A stretch of DNA of 64,000 nt, taken from positions 50,616-114,615 of the forward strand of contig CAIJRK010000073.1 of the NCBI GenBank assembly GCA_903823025.1, read 5' to 3'. This DNA is from an uncultured beta proteobacterium (lineage in GTDB: Bacteria; Pseudomonadota; Gammaproteobacteria; Burkholderiales; Burkholderiaceae_C). Under the pieces are notes generated by a model, which ran no database searches, was not told the origin of the DNA, and was given only the letters and a program-made list of their open reading frames with translations. Made by a program: the position numbers and the translations under genes. Below, in pieces: positions 51,651 through 58,874 of this stretch (position 1 is its first letter; every line of letters begins with the position of its first letter).

Positions 51651-51869
51651 ATGGCAAAAGTACAAAAATCTACCGACTCTTCGAGTTTGGCTGAGGTCGT
51701 AGATCGTATCTTGGACAAAGGTATCGTCATTGATGCGTGGGTCAAAGTGTCTCTGGTGGGGATTGAGCTGTTGTCTATTGAAGCCCGGGTTGTGATTGCC
51801 TCGGTTGAGACTTACCTCAAATATGCAGAGGCAATTGGTCTGACCTCCAGCGCTGCAGCACCGGCATAA
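51651..51869 (+). CDS. gvpA: Major gas-vesicle structural protein GvpA
   Basis: GvpA forms the ribbed wall of the gas vesicle, with its hydrophobic face toward the gas. The 72 residues match the family: [41 protein letters not shown] and [14 protein letters not shown], i.e. helix 1, the beta-hairpin and helix 2. GGAGAA is 8 nt before this ATG; an in-frame GTG at 51615 is not the start. The gene has its own sigma-54 promoter with a hairpin leader and is followed by a stem-loop, features suited to very high expression. Two shorter or longer paralogues lie downstream (57779, 58332). Confidence 0.97.
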   Translation: MAKVQKSTDSSSLAEVVDRILDKGIVIDAWVKVSLVGIELLSIEARVVIASVETYLKYAEAIGLTSSAAAPA

Positions 51870-51889
51870 ACAGCGCCGCAATGTGAGCT

Positions 51890-51919
51890 CTCTGCCAGGC
51901 TTTAATTTGCTTGGCAGAG
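51890..51919 (+). terminator. Stem-loop after gvpA, probable attenuator
   Basis: CTCTGCCA (51890-51897) pairs perfectly with TGGCAGAG (51912-51919) around a 14-nt loop, with further GC/GC pairing inside. It is 20 bp after the gvpA stop and followed by only a loosely T-rich stretch. It probably protects the gvpA message or stops part of the transcripts so that GvpA greatly exceeds the minor proteins. Confidence 0.6.
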
Positions 51920-51965
51920 TTGAGTTAATTCATCTGTGAGTCGCTGTCTTATCTACGAGGAGTCA

Positions 51966-52724
51966 ATGAATATGAACATCATGAAAAGTCACATGGAAGC
52001 TTTGGTACCAGGTATCGAAGCTGCTGCAAGCGAGCGTGCAAGAGTCATCCGGGAGATTAAAGATCAGACGGCCAATATGCTGCGTGCTTTTGGTCGTGAG
52101 CGCGTGGCGATGGTCAAAGCGCTTAAGTCGAATTTGGCCAGTGATCGCGTTAACCGTTCTTTGGAGGTTCTTGCCCTGCGTCAAGACACCCACAAAATGT
52201 GTGATAGTTTCCAAAAAAATCATAGCCAAATGCGACGTGTTCTACATAAAAGTCTGGTTCGATCGAGGCAAGGCATCGTGTCCTATGTAGCCACTTTGCG
52301 CAGTGAGTTTTCCAGGCAGTTTCGGAACTTTTCAAAAGTTCAGCACGCAGGTTTAACGAAAGATCATCGTGCCCGTTCTCATGTTGTGAGTGATTTGGTT
52401 AACAGCTTTCACACCTCGCGTGCGGTGATGGCCAAAGAGCTGGCGGACTCGTTGATGCAATCGACTCAGGATATTAAAGCGCAAGTGTCAGAGCTTCGCT
52501 GGCCGACTGCCGAGCCAGCGCATACCTTCGCGTCGCCTGCTGTCGTATTGGCGGGGCATAGTAATTTGGCGATTAAACCCGCAACCGCGTCTTTTGCCTG
52601 GCCTGTTGCCAGTCCTGAGGTCAAGCCGGAACACGGTCCGTCTGTCCTGCATCACGACAAAACAGCGATGGCTGAGGCCAGCTGGCAAAACGTCAATAAA
52701 TCCGTGAAGCCCAAGAAAAAGTGA
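51966..52724 (+). CDS. GvpC-like repeat protein following gvpA
   Basis: A 252-residue, mostly helical, Arg/Ser-rich basic protein. Three ungapped 35-residue repeats are visible at residues 38-72, 78-112 and 144-178 (nucleotides 52077-52181, 52197-52301, 52395-52499). All three share F at repeat position 5, M at 12, L at 16 and 20, V at 31, L at 34 and R at 35. A degenerate copy precedes the first. The tail is Pro/Ala-rich and ends KKK. Cyanobacterial GvpC, also encoded right after gvpA, is built of 33-residue helical repeats and clamps the outside of the vesicle; function here is inferred from position and repeats. GAGGAG lies at 51957-51962, so the ATG at 51972 is equally possible. Confidence 0.65.
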   Translation: MNMNIMKSHMEALVPGIEAAASERARVIREIKDQTANMLRAFGRERVAMVKALKSNLASDRVNRSLEVLALRQDTHKMCDSFQKNHSQMRRVLHKSLVRSRQGIVSYVATLRSEFSRQFRNFSKVQHAGLTKDHRARSHVVSDLVNSFHTSRAVMAKELADSLMQSTQDIKAQVSELRWPTAEPAHTFASPAVVLAGHSNLAIKPATASFAWPVASPEVKPEHGPSVLHHDKTAMAEASWQNVNKSVKPKKK

Positions 52725-52779
52725 AGGCCGGGTTGGTTGTCAGGTAAGACTGTTTTGAGAACTATAAAAGGTGAGTGAG

Positions 52780-53754
52780 ATGAATCAAGCTGAAGCATTG
52801 ACGGTATTGACGTTGGAGAAAAAATCCAACTTTGTTGAGACACCTTACATTCAAGGCGTCAGTGAGCGGGCACTTGACTACATCAAGGCGGGCTACCCGG
52901 TTCACTTGAGCGGGCCTGCGGGCACCGGTAAAACAGCTTTAGCCATGCATGTCGCGGCGCAGTTGGGGCGACAAGTTATCTTGATTCATGGGGATGATGA
53001 GTTTGGGAGTTCTGACCTGATTGGTGGGCAGACCGGTTTTAGATCAACCAAGGTCGTTGACAACTACATTCATTCGGTTTTGAAACAGGAAGAAACGGTT
53101 TCCAAGCAGTGGGGCGACAACCGCCTGACCACGGCGTGTAAGTATGGATTCACCCTGATTTATGACGAGTTCACACGCTCACGTCCCGAGGCCAACAATG
53201 TGCTCTTGTCTATTCTTGAGGAGCGTTTGCTTGAACTCCCGGATGCCCGCAATGGGGACGGTTATCTTCAGGTTCACCCTAATTTCAGCGCTATTTTCAC
53301 CAGTAACCCGGAAGAATATGCGGGCGTTCACAAGACGCAAGATGCGCTGATGGATCGCATGATCACCATTAAAGTAGGGCATCACGACTATGAAACCGAG
53401 GTGGCGATTACGCAAGCCAAATCGGGTTTGCCGTGGCGGCAATCAAAGTCAATTGTTGACATCGTGCGCGAGTTTCGAGAGCTTGGCGTCAACAATGCGC
53501 GGCCTACGATTCGGGCCTGCATCATGCTGGGGCGCATTGTGGCAAATCGCGCAGGCACTGTGTCAGCGACAGACGCTACTTTCAGGGCGCTCTGTCATGA
53601 CGTGCTCAATGCCGATTGTCTGAAGGTCACGCATGGCGGACAGGTAGCAGGGCTGGAGCGATTGGATGAAATTATTGCCCGTTGCTGCCCGCCCGCACCG
53701 ATGCTGGTGCCCGTGGCTGGCGAGGTTAAAAAAGGAGTGAATCGTGGCAACTAG
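52780..53754 (+). CDS. gvpN: Gas-vesicle AAA+ ATPase GvpN
   Basis: MoxR-like AAA+ ATPase of 324 residues that helps vesicles grow to full width; in Anabaena-type systems it acts with GvpC. Walker A GPAGTGKT is at residues 45-52; GDDEFGSSDLIGG and LIYDEFTRSRPEANNVLLS (Walker B) are GvpN-typical, followed by FTSNPEEYAGVHKTQDALMDR. The start is the ATG at 52780 with GGTGAG just upstream rather than a GTG three codons earlier. The next gene overlaps its end by 11 bp. Confidence 0.95.
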   Translation: MNQAEALTVLTLEKKSNFVETPYIQGVSERALDYIKAGYPVHLSGPAGTGKTALAMHVAAQLGRQVILIHGDDEFGSSDLIGGQTGFRSTKVVDNYIHSVLKQEETVSKQWGDNRLTTACKYGFTLIYDEFTRSRPEANNVLLSILEERLLELPDARNGDGYLQVHPNFSAIFTSNPEEYAGVHKTQDALMDRMITIKVGHHDYETEVAITQAKSGLPWRQSKSIVDIVREFRELGVNNARPTIRACIMLGRIVANRAGTVSATDATFRALCHDVLNADCLKVTHGGQVAGLERLDEIIARCCPPAPMLVPVAGEVKKGVNRGN

Positions 53755-54079
53755 AACGCGGGGTGTACAGCACATTAAAACCATGGCCGGGCTGGTCGAT
53801 AGCCGTCGTATTCGGTCTTGTTCGGGCGCCTTGCTTGAGTTGTCCATGCTTGAAATGGAAAAGCAGCGGCTTAAAAAAGAGATGTTGCGCGCCGAGCAAC
53901 GCTATATTGAAATTCAGGGCCGCATGACTGAGATTGAAACCAAGCAACGCCGGCTTCATCAGTTTGTCGATAGACCCACCGGAGATTTTGATCTGAATCG
54001 AACCTTGCCTGCTGCTTCGCCGTTGCCCATTCATACGGCGCCTACTGACCGACTTAAACGCAGACAGCTGACTTATTGA
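53744..54079 (+). CDS. Small coiled-coil gas-vesicle accessory protein (GvpV-position)
   Basis: A 111-residue basic protein with a central heptad-rich helix (about residues 28-72: LLELSMLEMEKQRLKKEML, then AEQRYIEIQGRMTEIETKQ) and a Pro-rich tail ending RLKRRQLTY. It starts at GTG (53744) with AAAGGAG 6-7 nt upstream, inside the end of gvpN. It sits where gvpV is found in Serratia ATCC 39006, and proteins of this kind are common in proteobacterial gvp clusters. Biochemical function is unknown; a scaffold or nucleation helper is a guess. Confidence 0.7.
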   Translation: MATRTRGVQHIKTMAGLVDSRRIRSCSGALLELSMLEMEKQRLKKEMLRAEQRYIEIQGRMTEIETKQRRLHQFVDRPTGDFDLNRTLPAASPLPIHTAPTDRLKRRQLTY

Positions 54080-54151
54080 GAAACATCAATTATCGCCAGC
54101 GGCATCGCTTTGAAACTAGCGGCTGCTTAACTTTTACAGGAGTCTTGCCCC

Positions 54152-54391
54152 ATGCAACGTCAAACAGCTTCTTGCCTGCGTTCTTCTTTGCATAGCGCTG
54201 CTTTTCAAACGGTGACGGCCCGTGATAACCGGGGATTGGTTTACCGGGTTCGTCAAGAAATCATGACCCAGCGTCGGCTGCAGCAAACGACGTTTCCACC
54301 CGCAAGACCTGCCTTGCATGGGCGCATTCGCAACGCGCAATCCATTCAAACCATGACCTCTCGCCTACTCTCTTCAAAGGTGCCCGCATGA
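54152..54391 (+). CDS. Undescribed 79-residue ORF between the coiled-coil gene and gvpF
   Basis: A small basic, Arg/Gln/Ser-rich ORF with no recognised domain, no membrane segment and no signal peptide. Support for being real: CAGGAG about 11 nt upstream, position inside the gvp operon on the coding strand, and an ATGA overlap with the following gvpF start. Two similar short basic stretches are visible (VYRVRQEIMTQRRLQ and HGRIRNAQSIQTMTSRLL). If not translated, the 300 bp between 54080 and 54387 would be an unusual gap for this compact operon. Confidence 0.55.
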   Translation: MQRQTASCLRSSLHSAAFQTVTARDNRGLVYRVRQEIMTQRRLQQTTFPPARPALHGRIRNAQSIQTMTSRLLSSKVPA

Positions 54392-55146
54392 AGTTGGTTT
54401 CCACGCCTGAACCGGGCCATTATTTGTACGCAATAGCCGATGCCGTGGCGCAGCCTGACTACGAAGATATTGGCATTAATGGCGCGTCGGTGTATGTCAT
54501 CTCGCAAGGCGCTGTCTCAGCGGTGGTGAGCGATATTGCGGAGAAAAGGATTCGCCCGGAGCGTAAAAATTTGGCCGCGCACAACATGGTGGTCAAGCGC
54601 TTGATGGGTGAGACGACCGTGTTGCCTGTTGCGTTTGGCACGATTGCCCATAGCAGGCAGGCGCTTTTGTCTATCTTGAAAGAAAATCGTCGAACTTTCT
54701 CGGAGCAGCTGGACCTCGTGCGTGGCAAGGTAGAACTAGGCTTGCGGGTCAATCTGGATGTGCCCAACATTTTTGAATACATGGTGAATCGCCATCAAGA
54801 ACTGGCAGACTTACGCGATGAGGTGGTTGGCAAGCAGCATGGCCCCTCGCAGAACGACAAGATAGAAATGGGGCGCCTTTTTGATCACCTCCTCACGCAG
54901 GATCGCGAAGTGCATACCGAGGCTGTCATCGCGGCGTTGAGTTCTCGCTGTGTTGACATCAAGCAGAACCCGACGCGTGAGGAAAAAGAAGTCATGCACT
55001 TGGCTTGCCTGGTGGATCGCGATGCGCAAAAAGCTTTTGAAGATGGTGTTTTTGAAGCGGCTAAACGGTTCGATAACAACTTTTCTTTTGACTACAACGG
55101 GCCGTGGGCACCGCATCATTTTGTTCATGTGGCCTTGCAAGCGTGA
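54388..55146 (+). CDS. gvpF: GvpL/GvpF family gas-vesicle protein (second copy)
   Basis: A 252-residue GvpF/L protein: HYLYAIADAV at the N-terminus, TTVLPVAFGTIAHSRQALLS (about residues 72-91), GKVELGLRVNLD, and the conserved end FDYNGPWAPHHFVHVAL. GvpF is thought to keep GvpA soluble and start assembly. It is coupled to the preceding small ORF by an ATGA overlap, and gvpG begins 9 bp after its stop. It is closer in length to canonical GvpF than the paralogue at 48652-49494. Confidence 0.93.
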   Translation: MKLVSTPEPGHYLYAIADAVAQPDYEDIGINGASVYVISQGAVSAVVSDIAEKRIRPERKNLAAHNMVVKRLMGETTVLPVAFGTIAHSRQALLSILKENRRTFSEQLDLVRGKVELGLRVNLDVPNIFEYMVNRHQELADLRDEVVGKQHGPSQNDKIEMGRLFDHLLTQDREVHTEAVIAALSSRCVDIKQNPTREEKEVMHLACLVDRDAQKAFEDGVFEAAKRFDNNFSFDYNGPWAPHHFVHVALQA

Positions 55147-55155
55147 ACACCTGAC

Positions 55156-55458
55156 ATGCTGATTCTGGATAACCTGCTGCTGTCACCGTTGCTATGGATT
55201 TTCAGGGAAATCAATGAAGCGGTTCAGCAAGAGCAGGCCGGTGAGGCCGAGGCCGTAACACGCCAACTCAGCGAGCTTTACATGAAGCTCGACACCGGCG
55301 CCATCACAGAAGAAGAGTTTGTCGCAGTAGAGACTCAATTGCTTGACCGGCTGGACGCCATCCGGGCACGCAATGAAGATGACGAAGAGAGCGAAGATGA
55401 GCCTGATGAAGATGAAGATGAAGATGAAGATGAAACGCCGACTTCTAATCCTAAGTAA
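55156..55458 (+). CDS. gvpG: Gas-vesicle protein GvpG with polyacidic tail
   Basis: GvpG is an essential minor assembly factor that interacts with GvpF/L. The 100-residue protein has the conserved N-terminal hydrophobic helix LLLSPLLWIFREI, then an Ala/Glu-rich helix (LYMKLDTGAITEEEFVAVE), and an acidic C-terminus of about 25 residues encoded partly by five tandem GATGAA units (55405-55434). The tail is longer and more repetitive than I would expect for GvpG. No clear ribosome-binding site is seen, so translation may be coupled to gvpF. Confidence 0.88.
   Translation: MLILDNLLLSPLLWIFREINEAVQQEQAGEAEAVTRQLSELYMKLDTGAITEEEFVAVETQLLDRLDAIRARNEDDEESEDEPDEDEDEDEDETPTSNPK
55405..55434 (+). repeat. 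Hexanucleotide tandem repeat (GATGAA)5 in gvpG
   Basis: Five perfect in-frame GATGAA units encode Asp-Glu pairs. Slippage would change the tail by two residues per unit without a frameshift. Confidence 0.95.
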
Positions 55459-55481
55459 GCCGTAGCAGTCATCATGAAGGG

Positions 55482-57473
55482 ATGCGCGTGAAAGTAGCAG
55501 CCATGCCGGAGTTTTTGCAAGAAGACGCGCTTCGTCTGCTGCTCTTTGGGGGCAAGGGTGGCGTTGGAAAAACTACCTGCGCGGCGGCAGCAGCGCTCTT
55601 TCTGGCGCACACTCATCCTGAAAAAAATTACCTGCTGGTGTCCACCGATCCGGCGCATTCGCTGCTGGACTGTTTTGCCGGGCAGCCCCCGCCTGACAAT
55701 CTGACGCTCTGCGAGATTGACCCGCAACAGAGTCTGGCTCGCTTCAAAGCGCGTCATGAGTCGCATTTGCGCACCATCGCCTTGCGCGGTACTTTTTTGG
55801 ATCAGGCGGACGTTAACCAGTTTCTTGACCTCTCCATTCCCGGCCTGGACGAAATGATGGCTTTGCTAGAGATTGAAGCCTGGGTCAAGGCAGACCGTTA
55901 TGCCTGCATCGTGGTGGACACGGCACCGGCGGGGCACACGTTGCGGCTGTTAGGTTTGCCAGCCATCATGCGCCGCTGGGTCGATGCGCTGGACGCGATG
56001 CTTGCCAAGTACCGCTATATGGCCCAGTTGTACCGGGGCGCGTATCAGCCTGAAGCCGTCGATCTTTATCTGCAAGAAACCCTCACGGACTTGAAGCACT
56101 TGTGGGCGCTGCTGCGCTCGCGCAAACGGTGTCGGTTTGTGCCGGTCATGCTGGCCGAGGCTTTGAGCATTCACGTCACGCGCGTCATGCTCGATGAGTT
56201 GGCCCGGCTGGGCTTGCCGGTGCGCGAGGTGGTCGTGAACCGCTTGCTTGCGGCGCCCGCAGACTGTCCGGTCTGTGTCGATGAAGCGGCCCGCCAGACG
56301 CGGGCCTTGCATGAATGCACGCAGGTGTTTACCGACCACGTTTTTTGGGGCTTGCCCCTGTTGTTGACGGAGGTGCGCGGGACGGCGCCGCTGTTGCGGG
56401 TTTGGCCTCAAGCCCGGAGGCTCGTGCCAGCGCACTTGCCGCCGCTTGAACCTGCGCCGCTCAACGCGCCTCAAACGAACACCCGCGTGCGCATCGCTTA
56501 TCCAGCGCCGCTGCCCGCGCCAACGCTGAAACTACTTTTGTTCGCCGGTAAAGGCGGTGTTGGCAAAACGACGCTGGCCTGTGCTTCGGCCTTGCGTTTG
56601 ACTGAGGCGCGGCCTGGTCAGCAAGTGTTGCTTTTTTCGATTGACCCGGCGCACTCGCTGGCTGCCTGTCTGGGCTGTGACGTCGGCCCGCAGGAAACGC
56701 AGGTGATCCCTAGACTGCATGTGATTGAGCTGGATTCCCAGGCGGAATATGCGCTTTTAAAACAAACCTACGCGGCAGAGTTAACCCGGATGTTTGATCG
56801 CCCCAAGGCCTCCTCCGGTATCGACGTGGCTTTTGACCGGGACGTGATGACGCGCCTGCTTGACATCGCCCCGCCGGGTCTGGATGAAATGCTGGCGCTG
56901 ACCCGCATCGTGGACTTGATGGAACGCAAGTGTTATGACCTCTTTGTACTGGACACTGCCCCTACAGGCCACTTGATTCGCTTTCTGGAAATGCCAGAAC
57001 TGATTGAGCAATGGCTGACGACTTTTTTTGCACTGTTTTTGAAATACAGGGATGTCTTTTGGTTACCAAAAATCACACACACGATGGTTGAACTTTCCAA
57101 AAAATTGAAAGTGTTTCGTCGCCTGCTGAAAGACCCCCAACAAACGGCCCTGATGGCGGTGACGATTCCCACTGAAATGGCATTTGCCGAGACTGGTGAC
57201 TTGATCTCGGCCTGCCAACGCTTAGGCGTTGCTGTGCCGACGCTGTGGGTGAATCTGGCCACGCCCGCCTCCGCCTGCCCGACTTGTACTGTGCTGCACC
57301 GCGCGCAGCAGCCGTTGTTGCAGCGTTACCAGACGGCCAATGCCGGGCGTCACATGACACTGGTTTTCAGGCAGCCAGAGCCGCGCGGGTTTGAGCGACT
57401 GCGCGCGTTAGGCCACGGCCTTTATGAATCTTCCAATTTACCGACTGTGTTGCCGGTGGCGCAACCCACTTAA
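55482..57473 (+). CDS. Tandem ArsA/Get3-like ATPase of the gas-vesicle locus
   Basis: A 663-residue fusion of two ArsA/Get3-type halves. Each has a deviant Walker A, GGKGGVGKTT (about 23-32) and AGKGGVGKTT (about 357), a switch region (STDPAHSLLDCFAG; SIDPAHSLAACLG), a DTAPAGHTLRLL or DTAPTGHLIRFL motif, and a C-x2-C (ADCPVCVDEA near 262; SACPTCTVLH near 599) like the zinc site of Get3. The N-terminal half is not degenerate. No arsenic genes are nearby, so arsenite export is unlikely; handling a hydrophobic Gvp client is a reasonable inference. It starts 23 bp after gvpG. Confidence 0.85.
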   Translation: MRVKVAAMPEFLQEDALRLLLFGGKGGVGKTTCAAAAALFLAHTHPEKNYLLVSTDPAHSLLDCFAGQPPPDNLTLCEIDPQQSLARFKARHESHLRTIALRGTFLDQADVNQFLDLSIPGLDEMMALLEIEAWVKADRYACIVVDTAPAGHTLRLLGLPAIMRRWVDALDAMLAKYRYMAQLYRGAYQPEAVDLYLQETLTDLKHLWALLRSRKRCRFVPVMLAEALSIHVTRVMLDELARLGLPVREVVVNRLLAAPADCPVCVDEAARQTRALHECTQVFTDHVFWGLPLLLTEVRGTAPLLRVWPQARRLVPAHLPPLEPAPLNAPQTNTRVRIAYPAPLPAPTLKLLLFAGKGGVGKTTLACASALRLTEARPGQQVLLFSIDPAHSLAACLGCDVGPQETQVIPRLHVIELDSQAEYALLKQTYAAELTRMFDRPKASSGIDVAFDRDVMTRLLDIAPPGLDEMLALTRIVDLMERKCYDLFVLDTAPTGHLIRFLEMPELIEQWLTTFFALFLKYRDVFWLPKITHTMVELSKKLKVFRRLLKDPQQTALMAVTIPTEMAFAETGDLISACQRLGVAVPTLWVNLATPASACPTCTVLHRAQQPLLQRYQTANAGRHMTLVFRQPEPRGFERLRALGHGLYESSNLPTVLPVAQPT

Positions 57474-57487
57474 TCAAAAGGGACGAT

Positions 57488-57775
57488 ATGCAGACAAAAA
57501 CAGAATTTGACAGTAGCGCGCCAATGTCCACGCCAACGCCAACGCCGATAACGATGCTCGCTCGGCTACTCGCCATGGCGCAGCGCTACCAGAAAGAAGG
57601 TCAGGATCGCCAGGCCACCGAGATGTTCTGGATGCTGGTGGACGAGCACGCCGATACACCGCAGGCCAAGGCGGCCAAAGAGGCGCTGCTGGCGCTGGCT
57701 GAAAGCTACGAGCGCACGGGCAATCTGCACATGGCGCGCAGCATGTATGAACGGCTCATGGATTTGGAGGCTTGA
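57488..57775 (+). CDS. Small TPR-like protein
   Basis: A 95-residue protein with a Thr/Pro-rich N-terminus and two TPR-type helical pairs (LARLLAMAQRYQKEGQDRQA, then AKEALLALAESYERTGNL, then ARSMYERLMDLE). AAAGGGA precedes the ATG by 8 nt. It lies between the ArsA/Get3-like ATPase and a GvpA paralogue, with 3 bp to the latter, so it is part of the operon. A role as an adaptor for one of the ATPases is inference from the fold. Alternative start: Met13. Confidence 0.7.
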   Translation: MQTKTEFDSSAPMSTPTPTPITMLARLLAMAQRYQKEGQDRQATEMFWMLVDEHADTPQAKAAKEALLALAESYERTGNLHMARSMYERLMDLEA

Positions 57776-57778
57776 GTA

Positions 57779-57964
57779 ATGCAAGCCGACGCCTCTTCGC
57801 TGTGCGAGTTGCTGGATCGCGTGTTGAACACCGGTGTGGTCGCCATGGGTGAGGTGGTGATTTCAGTGGCTGGCGTTGATTTGATTTATTTAAACCTGAA
57901 CTTGCTGCTGACAGCCGTTGAAAGTGCACGACCCAAGCCCGAATTATTGGCCGGACAGCTATGA
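57779..57964 (+). CDS. Short GvpA-family protein (GvpS/GvpM-like minor wall protein)
   Basis: A 61-residue GvpA paralogue: SSLCELLDRVLNTGVVAMGEV covers helix 1 and strand 1, and VISVAGVDLIYLNLNLLLTAVE covers strand 2 and helix 2, after which it ends quickly. It lacks the C-terminal extension of GvpA and GvpJ. Such short paralogues are minor or initiating wall components. Its stop overlaps the gvpK start by 4 bp. The exact subgroup (A2, M or S) cannot be fixed without a tree. Confidence 0.82.
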   Translation: MQADASSLCELLDRVLNTGVVAMGEVVISVAGVDLIYLNLNLLLTAVESARPKPELLAGQL

Positions 57965-58308
57965 AAAACACTTTTCCTTTTTTGTTCTCCGACGAAGAGG
58001 CAGAGGCCGACAAGTCCGCTCCGACATCGTCTGCTACGCCGCCTTCGCCCCGGATTGCACTCAACCCGGAGACGGTCAAAAATGGGTTGGGGCAACTGGT
58101 GTTGACCGTGGTGGAGTTGATTCGGCAGTTGCTTGAAAAGCAGGCTATTCGCCGCATTGAAGGCGGCTCGCTGACGCCCGATGAAGTGGAGCGTCTGGGC
58201 TTGACTTTCATGGAACTGGACAAGCAAATGACGTGGCTGAAAAAAGAGTTTGGGCTGACGGACAAAGATTTGAATCTGGATCTTGGCCCGCTTGGCAAAC
58301 TGCTTTAA
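57961..58308 (+). CDS. gvpK: Gas-vesicle protein GvpK
   Basis: A 115-residue protein with a disordered acidic/Ser-rich N-terminus (about 1-35) and the conserved GvpK core: IALNPETVKNGLGQLVLTVV, ELIRQLLEKQAIRRIEGGSL and LGLTFMELDKQMTWLKKEFG, ending in LNLDLGPLGKLL. GvpK is required for assembly; its exact job is unknown. It begins within the stop of the preceding GvpA-like gene. The GvpJ-like gene follows after 23 bp. Confidence 0.93.
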   Translation: MKNTFPFLFSDEEAEADKSAPTSSATPPSPRIALNPETVKNGLGQLVLTVVELIRQLLEKQAIRRIEGGSLTPDEVERLGLTFMELDKQMTWLKKEFGLTDKDLNLDLGPLGKLL

Positions 58309-58331
58309 AGACGCAAACAGGATACAAAAAC

Positions 58332-58688
58332 ATGAACGTCCCACAAAAACCGCAGCGCAGCATGACGCACGCCGTCCAATCGGCGACCTTGGCGGATGTT
58401 TTGGAGCGCATTTTGGACAAGGGCTTGGTGATCGCGGGCGACATCAAGATCAAGATTGTGGATATTGAGTTGCTGACCATCCAGATTCGTTTGCTGGTGT
58501 GCTCCGTGGACAAAGCCCGCGAAATGGGGATTGACTGGTGGAGCGCGAATCCCTATCTCAATCCGAAATTGGCAGCAGGCGCACTCACGGAAAATGACCT
58601 GAATGCCCGTGTTGCGCGCTTGGAGGAGGCGTTGCAAGCGCCGCAACCTTTGGCCGTACCGACCGAAAAGGGCGCCTCTCTTGCTTGA
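58332..58688 (+). CDS. gvpJ: GvpJ-like gas-vesicle protein (GvpA family with C-terminal extension)
   Basis: A 118-residue GvpA-family protein: SATLADVLERILDKGLVIAG, then KIKIVDIELLTIQIRLLVCS and AREMGIDWW, followed by a roughly 45-residue tail with a helix (LNARVARLEEALQAPQ). The tail and WW motif fit GvpJ/GvpA3 rather than the main wall protein. An upstream in-frame start at 58233 lies inside gvpK and is rejected; AGGAT precedes the ATG at 58332. It is the last gene of the gas-vesicle block. GvpJ types are thought to build the conical tips. Confidence 0.85.
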   Translation: MNVPQKPQRSMTHAVQSATLADVLERILDKGLVIAGDIKIKIVDIELLTIQIRLLVCSVDKAREMGIDWWSANPYLNPKLAAGALTENDLNARVARLEEALQAPQPLAVPTEKGASLA

Positions 58689-58778
58689 GGGATGCGTGCG
58701 TTCTGGCGAAAAGTCAGGCCATTTTCTGAAGCGCGGCAGACGTCGCCGTGTCGAAGGTTAGGCGCGCGGCCATCAACC

Positions 58779-58796
58779 TTGCGCGTGAAAGCGCAA
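58779..58796 (+). repeat. Stem-loop at the end of the gas-vesicle locus
   Basis: TTGCGC-GTGAAA-GCGCAA is a perfect 6-bp stem 90 bp after gvpJ, without a T-run. A second small dyad, AGTGTA-AAACCG-TACACT (58829-58846), lies just upstream of ygiQ. Nothing else was recognised in 58689-58874. Confidence 0.4.
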
Positions 58797-58874
58797 CGGC
58801 TGCAGTACCCACGCCAAAGGCGTTGCCAAGTGTAAAACCGTACACTCGGCGGTTAACCTCCACTTGTGTACCCT

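Noticed and set aside
55482..57473. Arsenite resistance ATPase (ArsA) as the call
   Set aside because: There are no arsB, arsC, arsD or arsR genes nearby, the Cys pattern is C-x2-C as in Get3, and the gene is embedded in the gas-vesicle operon.
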